A stretch of DNA of 64,000 bases. Origin: Sphingomonas sp. C3-2 (lineage in GTDB: Bacteria; Pseudomonadota; Alphaproteobacteria; Sphingomonadales; Sphingomonadaceae). The stretch spans positions 3,043,001 through 3,107,000 of the forward strand of contig NZ_CP130322.1 of assembly GCF_033025475.1 (NCBI RefSeq), in the 5' to 3' direction. Below the pieces are notes generated by a model. That model was not told where the DNA came from and did not search any database. It saw only the letters and a list, made by a program, of their open reading frames with translations. A program made the translations under genes and the position numbers. Below are positions 51,929-62,852 of the stretch, piece by piece (the stretch's first letter is position 1; every line of letters starts with the position of its first letter).

Positions 51929-52561
51929 ATGACGGTGTATTTCAAGGCGTGGCGCGCATTGCCGCGCGGGCAGCGGTGGCTGCTGATCCTATTGGGACTG
52001 GCGGTGGCGATCGCCAATGTCGGGCAGCCCTATCCCGATGTCGCGCCGTTGCACCATGTGCCGACCGTGCTGCTTGTGCTGGCCGGGCCGCTTGTGCTTC
52101 GCCGCTGGCCGCTTTCGACCGGATCGCTGGGCGCGCTGGTTGCGTTCTTCCTGCTCCACACGCTGGCCGGACGATATACCTATTCCAACGTGCCTTATGA
52201 CGCCTGGGCGATCGCGCTGACCGGGCATGACGTGACGGGCAGCTTTGGCCTCGAGCGCAACGGGTTCGACCGGCTGGTGCATCTGGCGTTCGGGCTGTTG
52301 TGGACGCTGCCCTTTGCCGAAATCATCCAGCGGCACGGCGGGCTGGGGCGGGCGGCGAGCCTGTGGATGGCGTTTCTGTTCGTCGGCGCGGGGAGCGCCG
52401 CCTATGAGGTGTTCGAATGGCTGCTGACCATGGTCGTCGCCCCCGGCATGGCGGAAAGCTATAACGGGCAACAGGGCGATATGTGGGATGCGCAAAAGGA
52501 CATGGCGCTGGCGATGGGCGGATCGCTGGCCGCGTGCTTCTGGCCGCGCAAGCGCCGGTAG
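51929..52561 (+). CDS. DUF2238 (YjdF-like) membrane protein
   Basis: 210 residues, six predicted helices. Family features include HHVPTVLLVLAGPLVLRRW, GRYTYSNVPYDAWA, NGFDRLVHLAFGLLWTLPFAE, and the AYEVFEWLLTMVVAP and GDMWDAQKDMALAMGGSL segments with conserved histidine, glutamate and aspartate within the membrane. The function of the family is unknown. The ATG at 51929 has AGGTG upstream. Confidence 0.85.
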   Translation: MTVYFKAWRALPRGQRWLLILLGLAVAIANVGQPYPDVAPLHHVPTVLLVLAGPLVLRRWPLSTGSLGALVAFFLLHTLAGRYTYSNVPYDAWAIALTGHDVTGSFGLERNGFDRLVHLAFGLLWTLPFAEIIQRHGGLGRAASLWMAFLFVGAGSAAYEVFEWLLTMVVAPGMAESYNGQQGDMWDAQKDMALAMGGSLAACFWPRKRR

Positions 52562-52600
52562 CGAGCCTACCGGCGCCTCATCGTCAGGGGCGTTTGCCGG

Positions 52601-53593
52601 TCAGAGGCGGACCATCGACAGCGCGTTTTGCTGGTAGCGCGGACCATGGGTGCCGCCGCGCGGGGCGGCTGCGTCGAGGCGGGCGAGATCGTCGGCGTCG
52701 AGCGTGACATCGGCGGCGGCCATGCTGTCTTCCAATGTCGCGCGGCGTTTGGAGCCGGGAATGGGGACGATATCGTTGCCCTGCGCGAGCAGCCAGGCGA
52801 GCGCGATCTGCGCCGGGCTGACGCCGTGGCGGCCCGCGATCGATTTGACGACGTCGACGACCGCGAAATTGGCGGCGAAATTTTCTTCGGAATAGCGCGG
52901 ATCGCCGAGACGGTAATCGCCCTCGGGAATATCGGTGCGGCTGGCGAACTGGCCGGTGAGAAAACCGCGGCCGAGGGGGCTATAGGGGACGAAGCCGATG
53001 CCGAGTTCGCGGCAGGTGGGCAGGATTTCGGCCTCGATATCGCGTTCCCAGAGCGAATATTCGGACTGGAGCGCCGAGATCGGATGGATGGCAGCGGCGC
53101 GGCGGATGGTGGCGGGGGCGGCTTCGGACAGGCCGAGATGGCGGACCTTTCCTTCCTTCACCAGATCGGCCATCGCGCCGATCGTATCCTCGATCGGAAC
53201 AGCGGGGTCGACGCGGTGCTGATAATAGAGATCGATCACGTCGATGTTCAGCCGCTTGAGCGAGGCTTCGCATGCGCGGCGGACATTTTCGGGGCGCGAA
53301 TCCACGCCCGTCATCCGGCCATTTTCGATCCGGAAACCGAATTTTGTGGCGATTACCAGCCCGTCGCGGCGGCCCGCGATCGCCCGACCGACGAGTTCCT
53401 CATTGGCATGGGGGCCGTAGACTTCGGCGGTGTCGAAAAAGGTGACGCCGAGATCGATCGCGCGGTGGATGGTGGCGATCGATTCATCCTCGGTCGCGAC
53501 GCCGTACATATGCGCGCCGACGCCCGCCATCGGCATGCAGCCGAGGCCGAGTGCGGATGTTTTCAGCCCATGGCCCAATTCGCGATAATGCAT
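52601..53593 (-). CDS. Aldo/keto reductase
   Basis: 330 residues with an AKR TIM-barrel. The catalytic tetrad is readable from [15 protein letters not shown] (Asp and Tyr), VIATKFGF (Lys) and YYQHRVDP (His). The NADP-binding end has [14 protein letters not shown]. It resembles the YajO/AKR13-like group that reduces aldehydes and ketones or acts on alkyl aromatics; the substrate is unknown. The ATG (complement of 53591-53593) follows GGGGAGACGAACA. Confidence 0.92.
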   Translation of the reverse strand: MHYRELGHGLKTSALGLGCMPMAGVGAHMYGVATEDESIATIHRAIDLGVTFFDTAEVYGPHANEELVGRAIAGRRDGLVIATKFGFRIENGRMTGVDSRPENVRRACEASLKRLNIDVIDLYYQHRVDPAVPIEDTIGAMADLVKEGKVRHLGLSEAAPATIRRAAAIHPISALQSEYSLWERDIEAEILPTCRELGIGFVPYSPLGRGFLTGQFASRTDIPEGDYRLGDPRYSEENFAANFAVVDVVKSIAGRHGVSPAQIALAWLLAQGNDIVPIPGSKRRATLEDSMAAADVTLDADDLARLDAAAPRGGTHGPRYQQNALSMVRL

Positions 53594-53708
53594 TGTTCGT
53601 CTCCCCAAATTCGTTCCGTCCCAAAAGGCTCGCCCCTCGCGATGCATCGCGCTATCAGATCGGCAAGCCTGCACAGTCGGGCGAGTAATAGCATGGGGCA
53701 ATGACAGA

Positions 53709-55046
53709 ATGGCGCGGAGATTTTTCGGAACCGACGGAATTCGTGGGCGGACCAACGCTTTTCCGATGACGGCCGAAATCGCGATGAAGGTGGGGATGGC
53801 CGCAGGTGCGCACTTCATGCGCGGCGACCACAAGCACCGCGTGGTGATCGGCAAGGATACGCGCGTTTCGGGCTATATGATGGAATCGGCGCTGGTGGCG
53901 GGGTTTACCAGCGTAGGGATGGACGTGGTGCTGCTCGGCCCGATGCCGACGCCCGCGGTGGCGATGCTGACCCATTCGATGCGCGCCGATCTGGGCGTGA
54001 TGATTTCGGCCAGCCACAACCCGTTTCACGACAATGGCATCAAGCTGTTCGGCCCCGATGGGTACAAGCTGTCCGACGCCGACGAGGTGGAGATCGAGAC
54101 GCGGATCGATGCCGAGGCGCAACTGGCGCCGTCCGAGCAGATCGGCCGGGCCCGCCGCGTCGAGGATGCGCGTGGACGCTATATCCACTTCGCCAAATCG
54201 ACCTTTCCCAACGACCTGCGGCTCGACGGGCTGAAGGTGGTGATCGATTGCGCCAATGGCGCGGCCTATAATGTCGCCCCGGCGGCTTTGTGGGAACTGG
54301 GTGCCGAGGTGATTTCGATCGGGATTGAGCCCAACGGCCTAAACATCAACGACAAGTGCGGATCGACCGCGCCGCAGGCGTTGCAGGAAACCGTGGTGGC
54401 ATCGGGCGCGCATATCGGCATCGCGCTGGACGGCGACGCCGACCGGCTGATCGTGGTCGATGAAAAGGGCCGGATCGTCGACGGTGATCAGCTGATGGCG
54501 CTGATCGGCACGACGATGGCCGAAGATGGCCGGCTGGTTGGCGGCGGGCTGGTGGCGACGGTGATGTCGAACCTGGGGCTTGAGCGCTATCTGGGCGGGC
54601 GTGGCCTGACGCTGGAACGCGCCAAGGTGGGCGACCGCTATGTGCTCGAGACGATGCGCGCCAAGGGCTATAACCTAGGTGGCGAGCAATCGGGGCATAT
54701 CATCCTGAGCGATTATGCGACGACCGGCGACGGGCTCGTGGCGGCGCTACAGATCCTGGCCGCGCTGGTGCGCAGCGGCAAGCCGGCGAGCGAGCTGCTC
54801 CACCTGTTCGATCCCGTGCCGCAGCTGTTGAAGAATGTGCGTTTCAGCGGTGGCAAGCCGCTGGAGGACCAGAAGGTGATCAGCGTCATTGCCCAGTCCG
54901 AAGCCGAGTTGGCGGGCAAGGGACGGCTGGTGATCCGCCCTTCGGGCACCGAGCCGCTGATCCGCGTGATGGCCGAGGGCGACGATGCCGGGCAGGTGGA
55001 ACAGCTGGTCGACCGGATCTGCGCCGCCGTGGCCGAGGCGACCTGA
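53709..55046 (+). CDS. glmM: Phosphoglucosamine mutase
   Basis: 445 residues. It converts glucosamine-6-phosphate to glucosamine-1-phosphate for peptidoglycan and lipopolysaccharide. The phosphoserine is Ser102 in ISASHNP, the metal-binding loop is [13 protein letters not shown], and the sugar and phosphate loops are [10 protein letters not shown] and [15 protein letters not shown]. The N-terminus [11 protein letters not shown] is diagnostic of GlmM. It starts a plus-strand run with thiD, rnhB, ccrM and folP. Confidence 0.97.
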   Translation: MARRFFGTDGIRGRTNAFPMTAEIAMKVGMAAGAHFMRGDHKHRVVIGKDTRVSGYMMESALVAGFTSVGMDVVLLGPMPTPAVAMLTHSMRADLGVMISASHNPFHDNGIKLFGPDGYKLSDADEVEIETRIDAEAQLAPSEQIGRARRVEDARGRYIHFAKSTFPNDLRLDGLKVVIDCANGAAYNVAPAALWELGAEVISIGIEPNGLNINDKCGSTAPQALQETVVASGAHIGIALDGDADRLIVVDEKGRIVDGDQLMALIGTTMAEDGRLVGGGLVATVMSNLGLERYLGGRGLTLERAKVGDRYVLETMRAKGYNLGGEQSGHIILSDYATTGDGLVAALQILAALVRSGKPASELLHLFDPVPQLLKNVRFSGGKPLEDQKVISVIAQSEAELAGKGRLVIRPSGTEPLIRVMAEGDDAGQVEQLVDRICAAVAEAT

Positions 55047-55068
55047 TGCAGGAATGCCGGCACCACCC

Positions 55069-56214
55069 ATGACGAAGACAGCACGCATATTGGTGATCGC
55101 CGGATCCGATTCCGGCGGCGGCGCGGGGATTCAGGCCGATATCAAGGCGATCACCATGCTGGGCGGCCATGCCATGACCGCAATCACCGCGATCACCGCG
55201 CAGAACACGCTGGGCGTGACGGGGGTGCATCCGATCCCGCGCGATATGGTGCTGGCGCAGATCGACGCGGTGGTGGGCGATATCGGCGTCGACGCGGTGA
55301 AGATCGGGATGATCGGATCGGCCGAGATTGCGCATGCCGTGGCCGACCGGCTGGAAGCGATGCCCGGCGTGGCGGTGGTGTTCGACCCCGTGATGATTGC
55401 GACGAGCGGTGCGGTTCTGGCCGATGCCGACACGATCGCGGCCTTTGGGCGGCTGATGCGCCGCGCGACGGTGACGACCCCCAATCTGCCCGAACTGGAC
55501 GCGCTGGGCGGTGAGTCGGCGGTGACGGGCATGGGCGCGGTGCTGCTGGCCAAGGGCGGCCATGCCGAGGGGGCTGAGGTGATCGACCGGCTGATCGGCG
55601 CGGCCGGCGAGATTGCGCGCTGGCAGGACAAGCGGATCGAGACGCGCCACAGCCATGGCACGGGCTGCACGCTGGCGAGCGGGATTGCCTGTGGGCTGGG
55701 CCAGGGACTGGCGCTGGCCGACGCGATTGCGCGGGCGCGCGCCTTTGTGCGCGTGGCGCTGAAGGAAGCGCCGGGGCTGGGCGCGGGCCATGGGCCGATG
55801 GGGCATCAGGCGGTGCGCCTCGACACCCCGGGCGACGGCCCGATGCTCAATCAGGTGACGCTGGGCTGTGGCGATTACGCCGCGTCAGTGGCGTTTTACC
55901 GCATGCTGGGGCTGCGCCAGATCGTCGACAGCCCGCCGCGTTATGCGCGGTTCGAGACGGGGGGCGGGGCGACGCTGTCGATCCATGCGAGCGACGCGGG
56001 CGTGAGTGCGGCGACGCAGGTCTATTTCGAGCAGCGCGATCTGGACGCTGAGGTGGCGCGGCTGAAGGCGCTGGGTGCGGTGTTCCTCCACGATCCCATC
56101 GATCAGGACTGGCAGTGGCGCGAGGCGCGGCTGGCGGACCCGTTCGGCAATAGCATCTGCCTCTATCAGGCGGGTGAGATCCGCCGTTTTCCCGACTGGC
56201 GGATCGATGCCTGA
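55069..56214 (+). CDS. thiD: HMP(P) kinase fused to a VOC/glyoxalase-like domain
   Basis: 381 residues. Residues 1-250 are Thi[21 protein letters not shown] at the start, DPVMIATSG, and the catalytic [14 protein letters not shown] at 195-206. ThiD phosphorylates hydroxymethylpyrimidine (phosphate) for thiamine. Residues from about 260 form one VOC module ([23 protein letters not shown], then [15 protein letters not shown]) in the same frame with no stop. A Met at 259 could be a separate start. ATG at 55069 is used; ATG at 55054 is possible. The stop region overlaps the rnhB start. Confidence 0.88.
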   Translation: MTKTARILVIAGSDSGGGAGIQADIKAITMLGGHAMTAITAITAQNTLGVTGVHPIPRDMVLAQIDAVVGDIGVDAVKIGMIGSAEIAHAVADRLEAMPGVAVVFDPVMIATSGAVLADADTIAAFGRLMRRATVTTPNLPELDALGGESAVTGMGAVLLAKGGHAEGAEVIDRLIGAAGEIARWQDKRIETRHSHGTGCTLASGIACGLGQGLALADAIARARAFVRVALKEAPGLGAGHGPMGHQAVRLDTPGDGPMLNQVTLGCGDYAASVAFYRMLGLRQIVDSPPRYARFETGGGATLSIHASDAGVSAATQVYFEQRDLDAEVARLKALGAVFLHDPIDQDWQWREARLADPFGNSICLYQAGEIRRFPDWRIDA

Positions 56215-56800
56215 TTTCGCGCTGGAGGCCGCACTGGCGGGGCCAGTGGCGGGGGTGGATGAGGCCGGGCGCGGGCCGCTGGCGGGGCCGGTGGTGGCCG
56301 CGGCAGTGATCCTTGACCCCGCGCGCGTGCCCGAGGGGATCAACGATTCCAAGAAGCTGAGCGCCGCGCGCCGCGCCGCGCTGTGCGCCGAGATACAAGC
56401 GTGCGCCGTGTTCGGCGTCGGGATTGTCGCGGTCGAGGAGATCGACCGGATCAACATCTTGCAGGCGACGATGGTGGCGATGACCCGCGCGGTCGAGGCG
56501 CTGGGCGTGGCGGTGGGCCATGTGCTGGTGGACGGCAACCGCCTGCCCAAATGGGACTGGCAGGCAACCGCGGTGGTGGGCGGCGATGCGCGTTCGCTGT
56601 CGATTGCGGCGGCGTCGATCATCGCCAAGGAAACGCGCGACCGGATCATGATCGAGGCCGATGCGCTGCATCCCGGATATGGTTGGGCGAGCAACAAGGG
56701 ATATGGATCGGCGGTGCACATGGAAGCGCTTCGCCGACTGGGGCCGACGCCGCTTCATCGCCGTTCCTTTGCCCCGGTTGCGCAGTTGAGCCTGCTCTGA
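56207..56800 (+). CDS. rnhB: Ribonuclease HII
   Basis: 197 residues. It removes ribonucleotides from DNA and RNA-DNA hybrids. The acidic active site is in [20 protein letters not shown], and [10 protein letters not shown] carries a further aspartate, with [16 protein letters not shown] downstream. The ATG at 56207 overlaps the previous gene by eight bases. A run of A and T follows the stop, then the ccrM promoter region. Confidence 0.96.
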   Translation: MPDFALEAALAGPVAGVDEAGRGPLAGPVVAAAVILDPARVPEGINDSKKLSAARRAALCAEIQACAVFGVGIVAVEEIDRINILQATMVAMTRAVEALGVAVGHVLVDGNRLPKWDWQATAVVGGDARSLSIAAASIIAKETRDRIMIEADALHPGYGWASNKGYGSAVHMEALRRLGPTPLHRRSFAPVAQLSLL

Positions 56801-56831
56801 AAAAATATTTTTGTGCCGGTGCGAAAGGGGT

Positions 56832-58145
<1,314 letters not shown>

Positions 58146-58146
58146 T

Positions 58147-59271
58147 TTGAAAACGATAGATGCCGGTGCGCAGATCTACCTGCGCCCGGTTATGCCGGTC
58201 GACAGCCCGGTCTGTTTCGATGGGCAGGTGGCCCGTCTGGCAAGCGGGCTGAACTGGTTTGGCGGCTATGAGCTGTTTGCCGTCCAGAACGGCCGCCGGA
58301 CGGCGGCGTGGATGCTGCCCATCGACCGGTTCGACGAGGCATTGGAGCGGCTTTCGAGCGAACAGGCTGAGCGCGCGCAGTTGCTGCGCCAGCGGATCGA
58401 GGCACCGCGTGCACCGATACAGGCGGGCGAGCGCGTGCTGCGCTTCGACCAGCCCATCGTGACCAGCATATTGAACGTGACGCCCGACAGTTTTTCGGAC
58501 GGCGGCAGCAATTATGGCGACCCGGCGGCGGCCGCAGCCACCGGCGTGGCGCAGGCCGAGGCGGGCGCGGGGCTGATCGACCTGGGCGGGGAATCGACGC
58601 GGCCGGGCTCGACCACCGTGTGGGAAGGCGACGAGATCGCGCGGATCGTGCCGGTGATCGAGAAACTGAAGCCCACGGGCGTCGCGATTTCGGTCGACAC
58701 GCGCAAGGCCGCAGTGATGGAAGCCGCGCTGGCCGCGGGCGCGCATATCGTGAACGATGTCGCGGCGCTGCTCTATGACGAGCGCGCGCTTGAGGTGGTG
58801 GTGAAGGCGGGATGCCCCGTCATCCTGATGCATTCGCCCGATCCGAAGACCGGTGGGCACCGCGAGGAGCGCCATCTGGAGGTGCTGGCCGAGGTTTATG
58901 ACTGGCTGGAGGCGCGCGTGGCGGCGGTGGAGGCCGCTGGCGTGGCGCGCGAGAATATCCTTGTCGATCCGGGTATCGGCTTTGGCAAGACGCTGCAGGA
59001 CAATCTGCGCCTGATCAACGGGCTGACGCTGTTCCACGGGCTGGGCTGTGCGATGATGCTGGGCGTGAGCCGCAAGCGACTGATCGGCGCGCTTTCCAAC
59101 GAGGCATCGGCCGATGAGCGGCTGGGCGGATCGGTGATGCTGGCGGTGAAGGGGGCCGAAATGGGCGCGCAGCTGCTGCGCGTGCACGACGTGGCGGAAA
59201 CCGCGCAGGCGATCCGCGTGTGGCGGGGCCTGCGCGATACGGCGATGCTGCCCCCCGGGCTGGGAATCTGA
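58147..59271 (+). CDS. folP: Dihydropteroate synthase with N-terminal extension
   Basis: 374 residues from a TTG at 58147, which has GGAG eight bases upstream; no ATG is suitably placed. The first 100 residues (YLRPVMPVDSP, RLASGLNWFGGYELF) form an extension seen in related alphaproteobacterial proteins. The DHPS domain follows: SILNVTPDSFSDGG, DLGGESTRPG, ISVDTRKAAVMEAAL, DPGIGFGKTLQDNL and MLGVSRKRLIG. It joins pterin pyrophosphate and p-aminobenzoate in folate synthesis. The start lies one base after the ccrM stop, so it is probably cotranscribed. Confidence 0.94.
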   Translation: MKTIDAGAQIYLRPVMPVDSPVCFDGQVARLASGLNWFGGYELFAVQNGRRTAAWMLPIDRFDEALERLSSEQAERAQLLRQRIEAPRAPIQAGERVLRFDQPIVTSILNVTPDSFSDGGSNYGDPAAAAATGVAQAEAGAGLIDLGGESTRPGSTTVWEGDEIARIVPVIEKLKPTGVAISVDTRKAAVMEAALAAGAHIVNDVAALLYDERALEVVVKAGCPVILMHSPDPKTGGHREERHLEVLAEVYDWLEARVAAVEAAGVARENILVDPGIGFGKTLQDNLRLINGLTLFHGLGCAMMLGVSRKRLIGALSNEASADERLGGSVMLAVKGAEMGAQLLRVHDVAETAQAIRVWRGLRDTAMLPPGLGI

Positions 59272-59294
59272 TCCGGAATGAAAGGGATGCGTGG

Positions 59295-59789
59295 ATGATG
59301 GGGCATCGCGCCTTGCTTGCTGGCATGAGCCTTATGCTTTGCGTGCCAGCGGGGGCGGCGGATATGCCCGATTGGCCGATTGCCCGAGCGCAGGACATCA
59401 TTCATGCGGTAAGCGAATGCAGCGCGACTTCGGGCGATGCGGAGCGCCTGGCGCAATGGGGCTGGGCAGTGGATGGTGCCGACCCCATTACGGGTGCGGG
59501 CATGACGCAGTTTCGTCGACCGGGCCTGAATGCGCGACTGGGATTGCCCGATTTGGCAGGCAGCCGGACGCGTTGCTGGGTGCTTGCGCAAACGCGCGAC
59601 CATGAGGACGGCTTGATCGCGGCGCTCAGCGCGGCATGGGGCGCGCCGATGCACCGGGGTAGGCGTCAGGCGCTTTGGCGCCGCGATGGACAGGTGCTGG
59701 TGCTTGACTGGTTAGCCCAGAACAGCGCCCCCGTCGCTCTGCGGGTCGAAGTGGTGGCGGACAGCGGGGCGGGCAGCACTAACCCATGA
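59295..59789 (+). CDS. Secreted hypothetical protein
   Basis: 164 residues. A signal peptide (HRALLAGMSLMLCVPAGAA) is clear. The mature part (MPDWPIARAQDIIHAVSECSA onward) has two cysteines and several tryptophans and no family I know. Codon use matches neighbours. Two adjacent ATG codons at 59295 and 59298 are possible starts. Its last 11 bases overlap the convergent beta-lactamase gene. Confidence 0.65.
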   Translation: MMGHRALLAGMSLMLCVPAGAADMPDWPIARAQDIIHAVSECSATSGDAERLAQWGWAVDGADPITGAGMTQFRRPGLNARLGLPDLAGSRTRCWVLAQTRDHEDGLIAALSAAWGAPMHRGRRQALWRRDGQVLVLDWLAQNSAPVALRVEVVADSGAGSTNP

Positions 59790-60687
59790 TGACCGCCGTC
59801 GCCGCGCGGGCGACAGCGGCGAGGACGGCATCGTCCTCGGGCCGGGGCGGATCATTGGCGGCGGCGGCCTCGAAATAGGCGGTGAGCATCCAGCGCGTGC
59901 CCGAGGGAGCGACGATCATCGCGACATCATTGTGCTTGGTGCCCAGATCGGGATAGGCGGCGGTGCCGGTCTTGTCGCCGACCGCCCAGTCGGTGGGCAG
60001 GCCGCCGCGCAAGCGACGCAGCCCGGTTTGCGTTTCGCGCATCCATTGCCAGAGCAGCGCGGTGCTGGCGGGGGACAGCCAGTTGCCCAGAAGGATCGCC
60101 TGCATCGTCTTTGCCATGGCGGCGGGCGTCGTCGTGTCACGCGCATCGCCGGGAAGGACGTGGTTGAGATCGGGTTCGGTGCGGTCGAGCCGCGTCAGAT
60201 CGTCACCCAGCGCGCGCAGGCGCCGGGTATAGGCTGCCGGGCCGCCGAGCTGGCGCAGGATGAGGTTGGCGGCGACATTGTCGCTTTCCACCTGCGCGGC
60301 GCGCGCGAGCGCAGTGATCGGGGCGCGGCCTGTGGCGAGATAACGCGTGGAAACGGGGGCATAGGGCACCATGTCCGCCTCGCTGATCGGCAGTTGCAGA
60401 TCGGCGGCGATCACCCCGTCATCGATATCCTTGAGCACCATCGCCGCGAGCGCGAGCTTGAAGGTGGAGCAGAGCGCAAAGCGCTCGGACGCGCGGTGGC
60501 CCATGGCTTCGCCGGTCGCGGTATTGCGCAGGCAGACGCCCAGCCGCCCGCCCGAGGCGCGTTCGAGCGCGGTGAGTTCGGCCTCGAAGCTCTGCGCGCC
60601 CGCAAGGCTGGATGCTCCGCGCGTGGCGCAGGCCGCGAGCGGGAGGAGGGCGATGCCGGTGATGATCTGCCGTCGTGTCGATTTCAT
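59779..60687 (-). CDS. Class A beta-lactamase lipoprotein
   Basis: 302 residues. The four active-site elements of class A enzymes are all present: CSTFK with Ser74 and Lys77, VESDNVAANL (the SDN motif), RTEPDLN with the omega-loop glutamate, and GDKTGTAAY. It should hydrolyse penicillins or cephalosporins; the spectrum cannot be read from sequence. The N-terminus has a twin-arginine-like STRRQIITG and ends in LAAC with Cys20, so it is probably a lipid-anchored periplasmic enzyme. There is no AmpR-type regulator beside it. Confidence 0.93.
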   Translation of the reverse strand: MKSTRRQIITGIALLPLAACATRGASSLAGAQSFEAELTALERASGGRLGVCLRNTATGEAMGHRASERFALCSTFKLALAAMVLKDIDDGVIAADLQLPISEADMVPYAPVSTRYLATGRAPITALARAAQVESDNVAANLILRQLGGPAAYTRRLRALGDDLTRLDRTEPDLNHVLPGDARDTTTPAAMAKTMQAILLGNWLSPASTALLWQWMRETQTGLRRLRGGLPTDWAVGDKTGTAAYPDLGTKHNDVAMIVAPSGTRWMLTAYFEAAAANDPPRPEDDAVLAAVARAATAVIMG

Positions 60688-60759
60688 GCGGTGGGTGGGC
60701 CTGCGAACGAGGAAGGGATTGTGCGTCTTAATGCCTGAAACAGGCGGAAGATCCGACCG

Positions 60760-61305
60760 TCAATTGCCGGGGGCAAGGCTGTGGAGCGTGGCGTCGGCGC
60801 TGGCCTCTGTGAGCGGGGAGATTTTGTCCTTTGCAATGCGTATTCGCGCGGTGGCGCCGCCATGGGGTGTCGCCAGAACGCGCGCGCGGATGATGTCCCC
60901 CGCAGCATTGCGCCCGACCAGACGGTAGTCGCCCGGATGGCTGGAGCTTGCAGTGACCGTTTCGACCGAACGGCGGAGCGCCGTGACCGCGCCGTCGAAG
61001 TCGGATGAATGACCAAGCGACAGTATCGCGCCCGTGGCGGGATCTCGGAAAGCAATGCCGGGGGCTTCGGGCGCCGCATTCCAGCCCGGTGGCAGCGCGA
61101 TCGAGAAGCGGCCCTGCGGATCGGCATAGACCGCAAGTGGCTCGTCGGGCGCGGATTCGAGCCGTTCGGGGCCTACGGCCTCGGCAAAGGGGATGGCGGC
61201 GGCATTTTCTTCGATAGTCGTCGGGCGGCCGCAACCGGCTGGAAAGGCGGCAACTATTGCCCCCAGCACGACATATCCGGTAACAAGCCGTATTGGCGTA
61301 CGCAT
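60760..61305 (-). CDS. Lipoprotein of unknown function
   Basis: 181 residues. The signal sequence (RLVTGYVVLGAIVAAFPAGC) ends in a lipobox with Cys25. The mature domain (FSIALPPGWNAAPEAPGIAFRDPATGAILSL, then a stretch resembling small stress-response beta-sandwich proteins) could be a PsbP/MOG1-like fold, a guess from the FSIALPPGW pattern. It lies upstream of the beta-lactamase gene on the same strand with 72 bases between. Confidence 0.7.
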   Translation of the reverse strand: MRTPIRLVTGYVVLGAIVAAFPAGCGRPTTIEENAAAIPFAEAVGPERLESAPDEPLAVYADPQGRFSIALPPGWNAAPEAPGIAFRDPATGAILSLGHSSDFDGAVTALRRSVETVTASSSHPGDYRLVGRNAAGDIIRARVLATPHGGATARIRIAKDKISPLTEASADATLHSLAPGN

Positions 61306-61374
61306 GCGACACGCTGTGCCATGATGGACGGAGCGGGGTAAAGCAGGACTAGTCCGAACCGAGGATTTAATGTG

Positions 61375-61404
61375 GCCTCAACACCCCCAAAAACGGGTTG
61401 AGGC
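61375..61404. repeat. Inverted repeat in the pnt leader region
   Basis: GCCTCAAC (61375-61382) pairs with GTTGAGGC (61397-61404) around a 14-base loop. It lies in the 170-base gap between the divergent lipoprotein gene and the oxidase mini-subunit gene. It could be a leader structure of the pnt transcript. Confidence 0.5.
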
Positions 61405-61475
61405 TAACCAAATTGCTGTTAAGCCACGTTCCAGTTTCGAAAACTTAGTCGTAAACCTGTGAGGGGAACAACAAA

Positions 61476-61601
61476 ATGGCCGATACGGGCGATTTCAAGA
61501 TGCACGACGACACCTATCAGGGTTTCATTTCCCTGATGAAGTGGGGTGGGCTGGCCACGATCGTGGTGACCGCTCTCGTCATCGTTCTGATCGCGAACTG
61601 A
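61476..61601 (+). CDS. aa3-type cytochrome c oxidase subunit IV (mini-subunit)
   Basis: 41 residues: a polar N-terminus (MADTGDFKMHDDTYQGFISL) and a single hydrophobic helix (GGLATIVVTALVIVLIAN). This matches the bacterial aa3-type oxidase subunit IV domain, a single-helix protein found in alphaproteobacteria. The ATG at 61476 follows GAGGGG nine bases upstream. It starts 10 bases before the pntAA gene, in a placement seen in other alphaproteobacteria, although the main oxidase genes are not here. Confidence 0.85.
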   Translation: MADTGDFKMHDDTYQGFISLMKWGGLATIVVTALVIVLIAN

Positions 61602-61611
61602 TAGCGCGACG

Positions 61612-62739
61612 ATGAAGATCGCGGTGTTGGGGGAAGGCGCCGAGGGCGAGCGCCGGGTTTCGGCTACGCCTGAAACCGTCAAGAAATTCAAAGCATTGGG
61701 TGCTGAACTTGCCGTCGAACGGGGCGCAGGTGCGCATGCGACGATTGACGACAAGGCTTATGAGGAAGCCGGCGCCGTGGTGGGCGACCGGGCTTCGGTC
61801 ATTGCCGGTGCGGACATTCTGCTGGGCGTACAGGGGCCGGATCCGGCAAGCCTGAACGGCGTGAAGCCGGGCGCATGGATCGTCGCGGGCCTGAACCCGT
61901 TTGGCGAACGCGCGCGCGTTGACGCCTATGCCGGGCTTGGCGTCGAGGCGCTGGCGATGGAGTTCATGCCGCGCATCACGCGTGCGCAGTCGATGGATAT
62001 CCTGTCGAGCCAGTCGAACCTTTCGGGCTACAAGGCCGTTCTGGATGCCGCAGCCGAATATGGCCGGGCATTCCCGATGATGATGACGGCGGCGGGCACG
62101 GTTTCGGCCGCGCGCGTCTTCATCATGGGCGTCGGCGTGGCCGGGCTGCAGGCGATCGCCACCGCGCGCCGCCTGGGCGCGCAGGTGTCGGCCACCGACG
62201 TGCGTTCGGCGACCAAGGAACAGATTGAATCGCTGGGCGCCAAGGCCATTTTCGTCGAGAATGTGGCGGGTATCGAGGGCGAAGGTTCGGGCGGCTATGC
62301 CACCGAAATGTCCGACGAATACAAGAAGGCGCAGGCCGATCTGGTGTCGAGCCACATCGCCAAGCAGGACATCGTCATCACCACCGCGCTGATTCCGGGA
62401 CGCCCGGCACCGCGGCTGATTTCGGATGCACAGCTGGCGTCGATGAAGCCGGGTTCGGTGATCATCGACCTTGCCGTCGAACAGGGCGGCAATGTCGAAG
62501 GCGCGGTCGCCGGCCAGGTGGTGGAACGCCACGGCGTGAAGATCGTCGGGCACAAGAATGTGCCGTCGCGGCTTGCCGCCGACGCATCGGCGCTGTTCTC
62601 GCGCAACCTCTACAACTTCCTGTCCGCCTATTGGGACAAGGACGCCGGGCGCCCCGTGCTGCCCGACGAGGACGAGGTGACGCAGGCCATCCGCCTGACC
62701 CAGGGAGGCAAGGTGGTCAGCGAGCGTCTGCTCGGCTGA
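61612..62739 (+). CDS. pntAA: NAD(P) transhydrogenase alpha subunit, part 1
   Basis: 375 residues, the NAD(H)-binding domain I of proton-translocating transhydrogenase as a separate protein. MKIAVLGEGAEGERRVSATP starts it; the Rossmann loop GVGVAGLQAIATARRLGA is near residue 172, followed by the mobile-loop region and VIIDLAVEQGGNVEGA. The enzyme uses the proton gradient to make NADPH from NADH. It is cytosolic and docks onto PntAB-PntB encoded next. Confidence 0.96.
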   Translation: MKIAVLGEGAEGERRVSATPETVKKFKALGAELAVERGAGAHATIDDKAYEEAGAVVGDRASVIAGADILLGVQGPDPASLNGVKPGAWIVAGLNPFGERARVDAYAGLGVEALAMEFMPRITRAQSMDILSSQSNLSGYKAVLDAAAEYGRAFPMMMTAAGTVSAARVFIMGVGVAGLQAIATARRLGAQVSATDVRSATKEQIESLGAKAIFVENVAGIEGEGSGGYATEMSDEYKKAQADLVSSHIAKQDIVITTALIPGRPAPRLISDAQLASMKPGSVIIDLAVEQGGNVEGAVAGQVVERHGVKIVGHKNVPSRLAADASALFSRNLYNFLSAYWDKDAGRPVLPDEDEVTQAIRLTQGGKVVSERLLG

Positions 62740-62852
62740 ACAATCTGTACCCGGCGGTGACGGCTCTGGATGCCGCAGCCGCCGGGATTGCGCCGCACGC
62801 GACAGCACGCCCGGATACCGGGCGGCCGCGGACGGCGAACGGGGAGTGAATT

